Shown here: positions 47,346-60,280 of the stretch, in pieces
Position numbering within the stretch: the first letter of the stretch is position 1
How the letters are laid out: every line of letters begins with the position of its first letter
Assembly: GCF_963966145.1 (NCBI RefSeq)
Contig: NC_091046.1
Span: forward strand, 47,740,001 to 47,804,000
DNA length: 64,000 nucleotides
Origin: Tenebrio molitor
Taxonomy: Eukaryota > Arthropoda > Insecta > Coleoptera > Tenebrionidae
Direction of reading: 5' to 3'
Notes under the pieces: model-generated
Database searches by the model: none
The model's input: only the letters and a program-made list of their open reading frames with translations
What the model was told of the DNA's origin: nothing
Translations under genes and position numbers: made by a program

Positions 47346-47867
47346 TATGTAAAAAAAAATCAGATAAATCAGATCTGAAGATTGCAATTTATACATTTTA
47401 TAATGATAAAGAAAACGACAAAAGTATACCGTGAGCCCCAAAAATATTTACAAAAATACCTGGAAGCGTCGAGAAATGTCTTTGTTATTTGATGACATAG
47501 AATTAAAGTGCATTTAATATTTTCTCATAATAAATCAACGAAGAACTCCGGTTTACTGTTGCAACGCTTAGAAAAAAAATTGTCGATATCAGTTGTCCAA
47601 TGAAGAAGAGTTGATTTAAAAATTGTTTTGTAGGGTTTGTATAAGCAATTGAATAAAGAAATTCCCAAAATGCTATATCTTGTAATAAATATGAAATTGT
47701 CAAGGTAGGAATAGTAGAATTGGTGGAGGCGCCGGGAAATAGATATGTACAAATATTTTCACCAGATCAATACCGTTTCATGTTTCAATATTTTAGCTGT
47801 TGTCTCAATGAAAGATGTGGTTCCATAATTGCGTTTTTGAAAATAGACTATAATTAAAATTTTTTGC

Positions 47868-48620
47868 TTTGTATTTGGACGATACGCGGCAAACTTTTTA
47901 AACTTGCTAAGAGAATTTTACACTTTTTACAAAGTTATATAAGGATACTTAGAGCCGAAGTGAAGTTCATCAATTTAGAAAATACTTTGTGGACTTTGGT
48001 TAGATATTTTAATTAAGGAAAAGTTCGTCAAAGAGCGTCAGTGTCAAAATCAACATTGTTTAAAATTTCTAAGTTAACTAATGACGATAGAAATCTTAGA
48101 AACAGGTAAATAAAAAGTCAATAATTCATTTGACAACGAACTCGTTGTCAATTAAATATTGTAAATAGTTATGTCGCGTGTAGGCGTTGGAAAAAGTAAA
48201 TTGTTTAGAACAGTGTAAAGTTTGAATTTCCCGCCGTTTGGCACGAATGACATTTGTTTATGTTTAATCGGGACATAATTAAACATGTTTGTTTTCAGCA
48301 AAGGATCGTCTTAGATATTTCCTTCGTGAATAGGAATCGTTAAGTTACTCTATTTTAAATGTAAAACATTGCAAAAGAAAGAAAAAAGAAAAAATGTTTG
48401 GGTCTAAATTTTAGGTTAGCTGTCAACATGCTCCAATTAATCTACGCTTTAAAAAAGCACAACAATTGGTGGTTTCCAACGCCTACCCAGCCCAGGATTT
48501 TATTTGATAGCGCGATAATAATAATGTGGAAATATTTACAATTCCCTAAAAGTTTTATTTAATAGCACTCCAAGACAAACAATATTTCATTATATCTTTT
48601 TGTTAATTATAATTTTATTT
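47868..48620 (+). repeat. Direct duplication, copy 2 (carries a MITE)
   Basis: It is homologous to 46855-47345 on both sides of the MITE at 48174-48517. The upstream part ends at about 48173 and the downstream part resumes at about 48518 with GTGGAAATATTTACAATTCC. Copy 1 therefore shows the site without the element. Confidence 0.7.
48174..48517 (-). mobile_element. MITE family copy 4 (minus orientation)
   Basis: The right outer end CCCAGGATTTTATTTGATAG plus CGCGATA is complete. The left end keeps only TCGCGTG before TAGGCGTTGG, an internal deletion in that TIR. The inner landmarks TTGAATTTCCCGCCG and TAGGTTAGCTGTCAACATGC are present. Confidence 0.8.
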
Positions 48621-49000
48621 TGGAAAATACAAAAGTGGTGGAGGCACAGACAAATATCTATATTTTTGTTACCAAATTAGGAAAATGAATACTGAAGACT
48701 ATAGTTTATAGCCACAAATTGCCATTTTTAGTATTGAATCTCAAAGAAATTGTTAATTACAAAATTCCATTGTAAAAATCTATCAAAAACTGTCAAACCT
48801 GAGCATTGTTTTTTGATAAACTTTTCGATCTTATCGAATTTACGAAATGCATAATTTCTGTTCCTGTGATAATATTAAATAATAGATAGATACAGTTTAG
48901 GAGAAATTATTTAAAAATGGTGGGGGTGCCGGGAAATATGTCGATAATTCTGTTCTAACAGTTGCGCTTAGTACCTTTTACTGTAAATAAAATACAGAAA

Positions 49001-51424
49001 GCATAAATGACTAACTCAGATATTAATTCCGGTCGCAATTTTTTTAAACCTTGAAAAAACTTCAGAAACACCTTTCAAGCAAGACTTGACGAGCTCGACT
49101 ACCAAAATCACAAACCCCAATACTAATTATAATTTCGTCCCTTGTGCTAATTAAGCACACGACAAGCCAGAATGTCCGGTCGGCCATGAAAATAAATTGA
49201 AACGTACGATTCCGAGTAAGCTGCTTTACGTGTATCGTTTCAGGTTTCATGATCTCAAACAAGCACATGTTGTTCTTGGAGTGAGCACTTCATTCTGCAA
49301 ATGATTTGAAACAGAAACCGGCACCGGAACGAGATGTAATAAACCTGGTAGGGAGTAATGATTGCCTGTGTGCTACCACTTTCCTTAAAATATCGCTTCT
49401 ATCCTGGGAAATGTAATGATGGCGGGCCATTAGTGGTTGTTGATTAGCTGTCGGTCGCCTCCACCCTGATCCGGAATTTTTGGTCGCGTGTCCTGCCCCT
49501 CGCATTTTTGCAAAAACTATGTCACACAAAATTCTGTTTCGCTTCTCAAACATATCAAACAAAACGCAGTCGCGGGGTCCTCCCCATCGATTTGTTATTT
49601 GTCGAATTAAAAAAACGGCAAATTCTAGATTAAATTTCCATTGATTCGGCAAAAGGTCGAGTGGACGACACGAAGAAAAGCTTCGAGCAAACAAATAAGA
49701 AATTGCCATTACCGTGTTTCAATGCATGCATTTTTAAAGAGCAGCTTTTGGTATTTGCTTGAATTGCTTTATTGGATTCGAATTTTCCTTTCATATTTTC
49801 CTTGCCCTCTGTTTATTCCGGAACAAATTTAAAAATGTTATTCACGGTAAATTAAAAAAACATGTTTGTTTTCAATTAGCTCGCAACATTTTTCTCGTTA
49901 TAAAACCCGCAATTTATTTTTTACGAAACTACTACAAAAAAAATCGCTTCGAGTGACAATTTTTTTAAAATTCTCGTTTCGCTAGAAATGAAAAAGCAAC
50001 CCACGCAACCTTTTAATAATCGAATCCATTACCTTAACTCGTCCTCTTTTAATGAAGAACATTATTTTTTGGGGTGTAAAGACCGCCAACTAATTTCGTA
50101 ATAGCAGATCCGGGCCGAGTACTAATTTGGAGTAACGCCGCGGCGGCCATTTTGGTTCCCTCCGGTAACGATTACGTTTACGGCCAGCCACCATTTTGAT
50201 TTAATTATTAACATTCCAAAAGACATCTGAACGGTATTAAAAGAGAGATTAAATCGCGCCCCCTCGCTCTAAACTAGCTCTGTCGTGGAGATTTGTAGTG
50301 ATGAGGGAGTTTCGAGCTGTGGAGGGTGAACACTAGAGCCGTCTGACATGTCATTCGGGGAATTTACCAGAAATATGTTGGCACTACTGGAAGAGTCAAA
50401 TATCAGTTTCTTTTATTGCAGTTGGGGCTTTATGCGACTTGGTTTGAGGGCACGAAATATAACTTACTAGCAGAAGAATTGCACCCTTTGGGAGCAAAAT
50501 TATTGCCAAGACACTTTGATAAATCATTTTTATTTATTGTACAATACATAACTAAAGTAAAAAATGCTGATTTCATCAAGACAAACAAAAAAAAATTAAT
50601 GGAGATTTTTCTTTGAGGGTTTTTGATGAACAGTACTCCTACATAATGGTACTACTAAAAATATCTCACTTGACTGATAAAACTGTGACTGATAAAGCTT
50701 GGTAATTGCATACACGTGCTCGTGTTGTGCAAAATTAATTTCATTTTATTTAAATAAGATAAGAAGGAAACAATTGTGATAAAAGCATTTATTTGGAGAT
50801 AAGTTCCATTTTCTTTCACTTGGTCAGCTTTGCAAATGCATTTGTGTAAAAGTTTATTAAATGTACTTACAAAATAATGGAGAAAAATTAAAAATTCTTT
50901 TTGTTGCTGCAAGTAATTAAATATAAGAATAAAATAAATTTCTTTTTTATTTTCTAATAGCAAGAAAACGTTCCCTTTTAATGTACCGAATAAAGTAAAA
51001 TTTTTCTTTACGGTCGTTTCGACAAAAAAAATTCTTCTTCAAAATTTGACAACTCAGTAATGTAACAGCATAAATCTGCTCTTCTTAATGAAGTCATAAA
51101 AATATTTAAACATAAATTTAAATTGTTCGAATGGTAATCAGAGGAGCTATCAAGACGTCCAGCTCTCGGTCCATTAGTTTTCCATTTAGAATTTCTAAAG
51201 AGTTGTGTTCAGCATGGCAACTTTTCAGCTGTCGACATTTTAAAAATTAATCGCGGATACTTTCTGTGAAAACAAATGTGCACATTTTCCAAAGATTGCA
51301 TCAAAGGAATTGAAAAATGAAATAGTTTTTCGTTTTTATCTGTTGCTTGTTCCGATGACGGGAAATGAACTAGTTGCATTTATGTAATTTATCTCGACAC
51401 TAATACCGGACGCGAGACCGAATC
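49001..51424. other. Gene-poor DNA, no gene seen
   Basis: No recognisable exon. 50140-50210 has GCCGCGGCGGCCATTTTGG and CCACCATTTTG, i.e. two GCCAT/ACCAT-type motifs close together, possibly YY1/Pho-like sites. The frames at 49290-49709 (139 codons) and 50416-50616 resemble nothing known. Confidence 0.3.
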
Positions 51425-52160
51425 GAGGGATGAAATATGAATTGCAAGGGTTGAAACTACCCGATGCGAGACAAAGAGCACGCCGGCCCATTTGAGAGTT
51501 TGAGGGTTTTAAATCTCGATTTTTTCTTATTGCTTAAGACATGCAACTGTCAGATTTCGGTTCACGTAACACATGTTGCGGGAATTATTTCGAAATGACA
51601 ATAAAAATGCCTTTTGTTCGGCTCAAGATAATTCTAGTGGCGTGAAGAGTATTGTTTAAATTTTGTATAATTCATAACAATATAACGGATGAGGTTTCTA
51701 TGTATGTGGAAGGGTGAAGCGAGGAATGAAATATAAATCACAAGAGTTGGAACTACTCCATTAAAACATTAAGCGTGTCAGAGTATTTAGGAAACTGGTA
51801 CAAATTGGAAGAACATACAAAGAAGCCAATAGAAGAGTGAGAAGTGAGGCCATTTTTGATCAGATATTTTGTTGAAATCCTCCACTTTAATGAAAATAAA
51901 AGTGTATAGATTATCTTTTGATTTTTTGTTAGTTAAGAAGAGACAGCAATGAAATTTCAGTAATGCGTAGGTAAACATTATTTTTCCGATCTGGTAAGAT
52001 AAAAAGGAATTATCGCTTTTATCTATAATGTAAAATAAATATTAAATTTGGTTTAATTTATTCCATAAGTTTAATGGTTCGGTTTGTGCAAACAAGAGCG
52101 CCAAAACGAGGAATGAAATATGAATTGCAAGGGCCGAAACTATCTACGTCATGACAAGGA
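51425..52160 (+). repeat. Three spaced copies of a roughly 40-60 bp repeat
   Basis: GGGATGAAATATGAATTGCA (about 51428), GGAATGAAATATAAATCACA (about 51724) and GGAATGAAATATGAATTGCA (about 52110) are each followed by AGRG--GRAACTA and a less conserved tail. Spacings are about 296 and 386 bp. The sequence between copies is mostly unrelated. Confidence 0.55.
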
Positions 52161-52617
52161 GAATGACAGTCCAATTAGGAAACTACAACTAGGGGAGAGA
52201 GCTTAGACTAATGAGAATTTATATTTTAAAAAAGTAAAGTCAAGCAAAAAAAATAATAGTAGGTCAGAGGACATATTTTCATTAAGAGAATCGTTATTTC
52301 TTACTTGAAAATTAATTTTTTGGATTTGTTTTATTGTGGTTGTGTTAAGTTCATTAAAGTATTTAGTTACAGTTTGTTTATTGTCACAGATTCAGAAATA
52401 CACTTTTTTGGAATTAAAATCCAATCGAAAGCGCTTGGAATTAAAATGTAACACTCTAAAATATGTATGGCAAGAACAAAACTGAAATCCGATTTGAAGT
52501 AAAGGGACAAATATTTTTTTTGAAGAATTTCAGAGACCATCTCTTTTGACATGTCACTACAGATTTACGGAGTCTCCAAAAATAAAAAAAAAATCACGGT
52601 TATACATAATAGAACGC

Positions 52618-53895
52618 GGAATCTGCTCCTGATACTGTCTTGCACCTAGCGGTGTTGGTTTGATCGTAACAAAGTCTCAAACTGCCCTCATGGTTTCTGA
52701 AAATTCTTGTCACGATTGATTCCTACTTTACCGACCGGAATATCGAAAAGCTGATTGCGTTAATGGACTCAGAGTACTCACATTACGCAGGAATGCACGG
52801 GTCACATCGTTCTAAGAACTTTAATTTTTAGTCAGTTTTTGTGGAAAAAAAGCTTTGGCTTAAAATCCGTTAAGTATATGAAATTTATCACTTTGTTACG
52901 AATCACGATGGAAAAAAGACGAAGATGAAATATCAAATATCTCAAATATGGGGACGAATCATTTTTTGCGCGGATTTTTACCTTTTTGGACCTTTCCATG
53001 CAGCGTGCCCTATTACCAGTCACTCTAAACTAACGAGTTAAAAAAAAATGTACTTGTACAAAAAATAACGAGAAATTCATTTCTGTTACTGGTTTTTAGA
53101 TATTCCTGTCGGTTCATCCGTGACGAAATTTTAAACTGTCCGGAAGGTTTCTGAAAATTTCACCAATATGGTTGATTTATACTCTTCCGACTGGAATAGG
53201 GAAAAACTGACTATATTAATTGAATTGGAATGACCCCATTACCCAAAGACCCACGAGACACCACGATTCACGAATTTTTAATTTTTATAATTGTTTCCGG
53301 ATTCATCCAAACATTGAATTTCAGCCTAAAACAGGAAATTTGTGATACATGGAAATATTCACTTGATATTTGGCATATTTACGTATTTTGAAAATTGATC
53401 GTTGGATCGGTAATTTCCTAGTGTCGATTTATAAACAACCGACAGGTCACACATAATTCACACCTTTATGAAAATCAAAATTTCAACCTTGTCAAAATCA
53501 CTAACCTAACTTTCGAGACTGGCATCTGATAATTGAAATATTAACGAATTGCCAAGTGAAATTTTTGGTCACAGCCAGCTTTAATTTATTTTTCGACGGT
53601 TCTCTGACTTTTCGTGCCTTTCCGGATACCACCTCGTTCGATCGATCACCGTGGACTTATAGCCGCTTTAAACATTTTGAAAAAATTCATAACCCTAGAG
53701 TGAAGTACGAAGAATCTGCTTCTGTTATTGGTTTTTACTTAACTCGAAGACTTCGACTATGACGAACTCTCAAACTACTCCAACAACTTCTGAACATTTC
53801 ATCATCTATCGATTCATACTTTTCTGACCAGAATATGGACAAACTGACTGCACCAATCGACTCAGAATGGCACCATTATCCAGAAATAGACGACT
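52618..53895 (+). repeat. Three diverged copies of a roughly 200-bp repeat
   Basis: Copies at about 52618-52840, 53080-53290 and 53705-53890 share, in order, CTGYT-CTGTTATTGGTTTTT-like, AAACTGYCC---GGTTTCTGAAAATT, GATTSATACTTTTCYGAC--GAATA, AAAACTGA, and GGAATGRCCCATTA-like segments. Spacings are about 455 and 638 bp. No coding frame is conserved among the copies. Confidence 0.5.
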
Positions 53896-55935
53896 GACTA
53901 GACCTGAATACAGATATAGATAGATTATAGAATTTTTTTTCTGTAATTATTATATGTATATTATTTTCTGATACAAAAACTATTACGAGTATAAAGTAAA
54001 AATATAATATTGCTATTTATAGAAAATACGTTGCCATCATTTTATCATCCATCTGTCAGTATTGATTGTAAATCTTTTTATTTGCTTTCTTCGTCATTGT
54101 TTGAAATTACTTTGGTTAATACATTCCGAATACAACTTAGAAAGACCCTTTTTTGCGGCCAACTCACGATCAGAAACTTTGTTAGGCTTTTTGCCTATTT
54201 CTTTTGCCCTCTGCAGTTTAAAACTCTTGATTAATCAATACCCTGTAGACGTAGACCCACTTAGCTTCCTGAATATTTTTCCCTCTTGTGGTAACACTTG
54301 CAATTAAAATAATTACCCAACAACAATACACTAGTCCATTAGGAAAAATTACTTGTGACAATTATATTTTTTACAAACTCACGACGACAGTTCCCAATAA
54401 TAAATAAAAATGAAAAAAAAAATTCCATGACTTTCGATATCAATACATTCTTTAATTCAGTAACAAACAAGAACTCATTTTGGAGTTCAAGCTCCAGAAC
54501 AAAGAGCTTCGTGTTTAAAAGAGATCTAGTCATCTAGATTTTGCTAGAAGTGCTATTCTGGTTGTATCTCTGTCGATTAAAACTTTTTGCTCGTTTTAAT
54601 ATCTGGGGGACATACCTCGAGAGGGCGTCTCCAGGCATGTCCCCGAGAAATTTTAATTTCGTTACAAGAATCCTCCGTACCTGTCCTCTTTACCATCACG
54701 TATGTTATTTCGTAACGGGAGCAGAAAAAATCCCAGAAGAGCCGCATCTCCATGAATCATATCGTCTCATCTCGCATTGTTTGCTTTTATTAAATACAGC
54801 TTTTCGTGCTTCATAAAATCGTGGAGGGAAACAAAATAATGGCCACTCGACTTTCGTCCATAAAAATAAACGTCGCCATAACCAATACAGCAGCGGACCT
54901 ACGACTGACCGATATCGATTATGGGGCTTACACGGGAAGAGGCATTTGTTGCGGGGCGACACTAACGTCTAATGCGGATTTGGCATGAGTCCTAATGGCG
55001 GTCGCTCGAAGCTCTTGAGCTTTTTCGGACACCTAATTAAAAATTCATGGCCGTGCGTACGCATAAACCGCGATGTTGCATCGAATATTGATCTGGCTTT
55101 TATCGCTTTCAGTTTTTTCACACGTCGCCGCACAGGATAACCTTACGGATTTAATTTCGGTTGGGGGGCGGCGGTGTCGCCGTATTGTTGCGGCGGTATT
55201 AACGAGCGGACATCAAGCCGAAATAATGAAAACATAAAAGCCGACACCCATCGAACTGGCACGTTTTCAGAAAGATCGCCTTTCACGGTGGGAATTGTTT
55301 TTGTGCTCGGTTTCGTTATTAAATGGTTTTAATTAGCGGTTTCTAATTAATAGTCGACAGGTATTAGGGAAATGCGAAAAGGCGAACGTGGGTCTTAAAA
55401 GATGCACCCTGAGGAGCCGTTCTGCCTTTGCTCCTTATTTTTAAATTAAGTCTTTAGCACTCGGCTAAATATGAAACGACGCAATTATCCAGAGTTTTTC
55501 AAAAACGATTATTTATTTTACTTCACAAACATCGAATGCGCCCAAAAGCATTCCGTTTGCAAAGTTACCAAGGTCTTACTTGTGGTCATTGTTTTAAGTG
55601 GATTGAAAAATATTTTTTAATTTAATAAATTATTTTCAAAAATGTAAAAAAATAAATCCGAAATTGGTACTTTAAACATTCCGAAAAGGTCATTAATTAA
55701 AGTAAAATTTAATTAAAGAGGTATCGGATTTATCAGTATTTCAAAAGGTTTTCATGGTTTTTGCTTTAACAACAAACATAAACGAAATCCTATACTTTAT
55801 CTTATTTTTTAATACATATTTTGAAAATCAGAGTCTGGAGATGTGCTAATTACTAAAAGTGAAAAGAGAAGCCAAAACTGCCACTCAATAGAATTTTCAA
55901 AAATCTAAAGGTTTAGAGTGTTTCCTGTGAAACCA
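53896..55935. other. Gene-poor DNA, no gene seen
   Basis: No exon, repeat or RNA gene recognised. 54800-55300 is GC-richer than its surroundings. Short open frames only. Confidence 0.35.
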
Positions 55936-56265
55936 AAAATGTTTTATGTTCGACTGTGACAAATATAGATGGTTTATCTCGTTATTTCGAGGCCATAAAC
56001 TACCACTTTATCGGACTAGTCCGATGTTTATTATTCTAAATAATAAATACTATTATAGTAAATAAAGTCGCAAACCTGCTGTCATTCTACATTTACCTCA
56101 TAGATGTCACTGTTATTTTTTTGTAATTTGAACAAATAATGCAGTCGAACATAAAATATTGTATGCAACTCGTCCATAATGATGCTTTATTGGACTCGCT
56201 CGCTACGCTCGTTCATCCATAAACTCGACTCGTCCAATAAAGCATTACATTATGGACTTGTGACA
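55936..56265. repeat. Nested palindromic region
   Basis: Outer arms TTTTATGTTCGACTG (about 55939-55953) and CAGTCGAACATAAAA (about 56143-56157) are inverted 190 bp apart. Next to them a second palindrome has arms about 56168-56196 and 56228-56260 (GTCCATAATG...TTATTGGAC) around a CGCTCGCTACGCTCGTTC loop. They are probably relics of foldback DNA elements. Confidence 0.55.
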
Positions 56266-57164
56266 TAAATAACTATTATCGAAAGTTTTATGATTTGCTT
56301 CCACTCTTTTCAATCCTTTATTTTCAAAATTAGGGTGCGACGGGAAGGGAATAAAAATTACTTTTGTCTCTATTAGATTTTTTTTTAATGTAATGAAAAA
56401 TTATAAAAAAAAAAAAATTCCATTTTTCTTGATTTTTGTCACCTCATTTTTGTCCATTTCCGTTTTTACAAATCCATTACAATAAACATATCAAAATAAT
56501 GCAGTGTTTAGTTTTAAAATAAACGGCCAACCTGTAAGCACAACGATAAAACATTTTCGCAATAAAACCTCGCAGCCCATAAACAGCTTTTATTCCTGCT
56601 AAACCCGCAAAGCACCTCACTTGCATGCCTCTGCTGGTCCATAATCCCACATTTTTCCCTACTCTCGGTGACAAAACACTAAACAGACTTAAACCGAATC
56701 TTCGCCACCACCCCGAATACGCAAATCCGCTCGTTTACCACCCTATCTGGAAACGCGGTCATTTTCTCCCCGCCATCTAAAATTCATGCCTCCATTCGTG
56801 TGTTTACGTTCGATTTAATATCGGATTTTTTGCTGGTTCAGATTATGCCACCCTTAATCCCGCCAGGGCTTTGTCGAAGACACTCTCGACCTGCTCGAGG
56901 ACGCGAGTCAATAGCTCTCGAACATAACGGATCGGTTTTTTTCGTCGTCTTCAAACAATAAAACCTCGGAAAATCTCGCCGATAGCCTAAGCCGAATGGG
57001 ACCTTTGTAGCCAGCGATAACGTTATTGCGTGGCTGCCGCACAAAAAATTCCGCACCGAAATAAATATAATTAATTGGCGACGACATTGCAGCGCACTTT
57101 AAAAATTTCAAGAAATTTGTTCAGTGACGATTTATCGAATTCCTGGCCGGTGCATACAAAATTC

Positions 57165-57935
57165 GTAGGAAAGAAATCAATGCATTCGAGATCTGGTTGC
57201 AATTTCTGTCACCCAACAGCTAAGCAAATATGATAAGTGCTTTTGTTGAATTCCTGCTGCGGTCACTATTTCACAACTGCACCAGATTTATCAACTTTAC
57301 AAAATTCGCAAAAAAATGAACTATACTCAATCGGGTTGCAATTCCTGCGTCCAGACTGGACGATTGCAATCAATATATGTTGAGAGCTTTTATTAAATTC
57401 CTGCTGGGGCCACCATTTGGCGAGAGCGGTATAATTTCTTTTGGAACAAAAGCTGCATCAGATTCATAAGTCATGCCGCGGCTATTTGTTAAATTCCTGC
57501 TGTCAATCTTTTCCATTTTTAAAAAATTGGCAGAAAAAATTAACGGTATGTCATACTCGATTGGGTTGCAATTCAACCGCGCTAATTGTAATCAAATATG
57601 TTAAGCGCTTTTATTGAATTCCTGCTGCGGCCACCAGTTGGCGACAGCTCTAAAAGATATTTAAAAAAGTCCATCAAATTTATTAAGTATGCAATTTGTT
57701 AAATTCCTGCTGAGGTATCGCCGCTTTTGCTGTTTTAGCAAAGTTCGCAGGAAAAATTAACTGTGTACTGTACCCGATCTGTTTGCAATTCCTGTAACCC
57801 GACCGGCTAATTGCAATCAAATATGTTAATTGCATTTGTTAAATTCCTGCTGCGTCCAGCATTTCGCGACAGTTGTGTTAATTTTTTGCAACAAAAGGTA
57901 CACCGGATTAATAATTCACGCCGCGATGGACTCAT
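57165..57935 (+). repeat. Minisatellite-like array with about 222-bp unit
   Basis: AATTCCTGCTGCGGCCACC-like segments recur at about 57248, 57395, 57616 and 57842, with a second AATTCCTGCTG at about 57491 and 57711. Each is preceded by AATCAAATATGTTAA-GC-TTT and, earlier, GGTTGCAATTCCTG. Complete units are 221-227 bp; the first is shortened to about 145 bp. Confidence 0.65.
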
Positions 57936-59960
57936 TAAGATAAGGAAATTAATTTCTCGTCTCCGGGCGTATTTTTCTGGCGTCGTAGCCGTTCCGGTCC
58001 GTCGTAACACATTGTTCTTGGAATAATTCCGGTATTACTGAAAACGTGTAATTCGGATTATTCGCAGGAATTAGGCGGGATGGTAATTGCTCTTTTGTAT
58101 GATCCCGGAGGATTTACGGACTGTTTAGGTTTTAATCTGGCGCTTTGTTTACGGTCCGGACCCGGAATAAAGAATGAATTCGCACAAATCGAAATTTATG
58201 GAACGGCTCCCCATTTGCATAATGAAATGAATTTATTTTGTCGGCGCGATCCGAATTAAAACGTGTCTCGTGAATTATTGTAAGGAGCAGGTGGTGAATA
58301 AAAGTTTCAGCGTAATGCGAAGGGGGAGCGTCGCGACTTTTTTCCGGATTTCGCTTTTTCAGCCGACCGATGGCTCGTAAAACTTTTATTAGCGAGTCTT
58401 GGGGGGCGAGCTCGCCTTATTCAAACTCCATAAAACGGCCAGATCGAGATAAAAAGGAGTAATGATGACGACGTTTTTATTCCGGACGGGTCCCGGATTC
58501 CCCGACCGGAACACATCGGCTTGTCCTGGCGTCTTAATTGAATTTGTCTCGCATTCCTGCAAAAACTCTGCCGTCCTATTTGAATGGCAAACAAAGACGT
58601 CTCAACACCTGTTGGTGACAGTCGATTTATTTCGCGTTTGAGCTTTCGCAGGTTTTTCAAAGCACAGAAAAAATTCGGGGGTGAGAACGTACCTTTGGGG
58701 AGTAGAATGGCAATCGCCGTCAAACAGACAAATTCACAAAGAGGTGCGGAGCGAGAAAATCTCCGGTTAAGCTCCGGGTGCCGATGTCACGGCGCAGCAA
58801 AAGCACAACTGAAAGGAAAGCGTGCCGAAAGCGGGCTTTACGGCGCTGCACGAAGCGCCGCGACGCACCGCTTTGGCGGAAAGTTGGCCAATTAGAGGAA
58901 AAAGTGTCGGAAAAACCGAATCGTCGTACGACAAATTTTAATTAACGTCCGGGATAGACCTGGAAGTGTTGAGGCAGGCAGGTGTACCAGCTTGTTAGGA
59001 CCATTATGACACTTAATAATTGAGAGGAACTTTAGCTGAACATTTTCGGGAACTGTGCACTTCTTAACGAACTCAACAACTTTAGGAACACCTTCGGAAT
59101 TTTTTTGTTTTAATTAATACAAAATTTCAAGGCTTAGTGCCATCGATTTATCTCCACTTTCAGTTTGCGACAAATTTTGCACCTTTTCACGTTTTTTCTA
59201 ATTTAATCACGAGTTGAAAGTGTACAGTGTGGAAAACTCGCAAATAAAACACAATACGATGGCTGGATTTAATAAAAATTTTAAAGCCTGGCTGTCGACA
59301 GGGATATTATGTAACCACGAGACGATGAATAAATTAATTCTCGGGGTGTGAAAACACTTGTGAACTGTAGGAAGCTCATGTAGCTTTAAATATTTTGCAA
59401 CTGGTAAAAATACAGTTGTGTATGCTTGTAGCTACGAAATAATGGAGGGTATTAAAAATGTCTGAAAGCTAAGAAACATGAGAATATGTTTTTGTTCGTA
59501 TTTGGAAAAGTTGTTTGTTAAATTAACTTGAGACAAAAATATGGCGAGTAATTCAATTTTGATCAAAAATAAAGTAAATTGATTTTCATGTTTTCGGGAT
59601 TTGAAAAACAAGCAAAAAATAAAAAGCGGAATTATTTGCCCTTAGAGAAAATCCTTTCTTTGTATCTAGTGTGGTAAAAAAGAAGGATTTACGAAATTAT
59701 AAAAATTTAATATACAAAATCACGCTTTTAACACAGGAAAAAAAAGATTTTTGGTAGCTCCAGGGGAAAAGTTTTCTCTTTTATTTTGAATTAGTTAAAT
59801 TTTAAAATATTTCCTTTTCCTCAGTTAATTAATTTGTAATTTTATTCACTTCAGTATAATAATTTAATAAGACAAATACAGTACAAATGCAGTAGCAGTA
59901 CGAAAGAAAATAATGGCAAAGATTATTATCGATATTGACAAAATCAACAAAATTTTCTTA
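57936..59960. other. No gene seen
   Basis: GC-richer 57.9-58.9 kb followed by AT-rich DNA. The 100-103 codon frames on both strands at 58421-58895 overlap and lack motifs. Confidence 0.35.
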
Positions 59961-60010
59961 TTTGTTGCAAAAATGGTGGACGCCCCGGGAAAAATTGTAA
60001 CAAACACGTC
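59961..60010 (+). repeat. Single satellite core
   Basis: AAAAATGGTGGACGCCCCGG followed by GAAAAATTGTAACAAAC; the inner boxes after it (CTGTATCTTGTAGATCCTAC) are weakly recognisable. Confidence 0.5.
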
Positions 60011-60128
60011 GATGCTTCTGTTATCTAACAAGCTACTGTAAGTCTAGAAACTGTATCTTGTAGATCCTACGGTATCAAAGTCAAGGAAGAAATCCGCAAG
60101 CGGCGATTTTTAATAAATATTAAGAGGG

Positions 60129-60192
60129 AAATAGTATATTATGCACCGAGGGAATAAAAATCATTCACTCCCGAGGTCCATATACTATTTTT
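60129..60192. repeat. Hairpin, about 25-bp imperfect stem
   Basis: AAATAGTATATTATGCACCG at 60129 on and its inverted partner ending CCATATACTATTT at about 60190 form an imperfect stem with CGAGGGA/TCCCGAGG at the inner end and a loop of about 14 nt. Confidence 0.55.
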
Positions 60193-60280
60193 TGCAAGAT
60201 CCAACGATTTTAATTGAAAAAAGCCAAAAATTTGTAAATTATCACTAACTGTCAAGTTAAATTTTTGATCGTGCAAATAA

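Larger units (their letters stand above)
47715..49000 (+). repeat. Diverged satellite cores at 47719, 48633 and 48915
   Basis: Single cores TTGGTGGAGGCGCCGGGAAA (about 47719), GTGGTGGAGGCACAGACAAA (about 48633) and AATGGTGGGGGTGCCGGGAA (about 48912) lie in and around the duplicated segment. The inner boxes are hardly recognisable. Confidence 0.5.
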
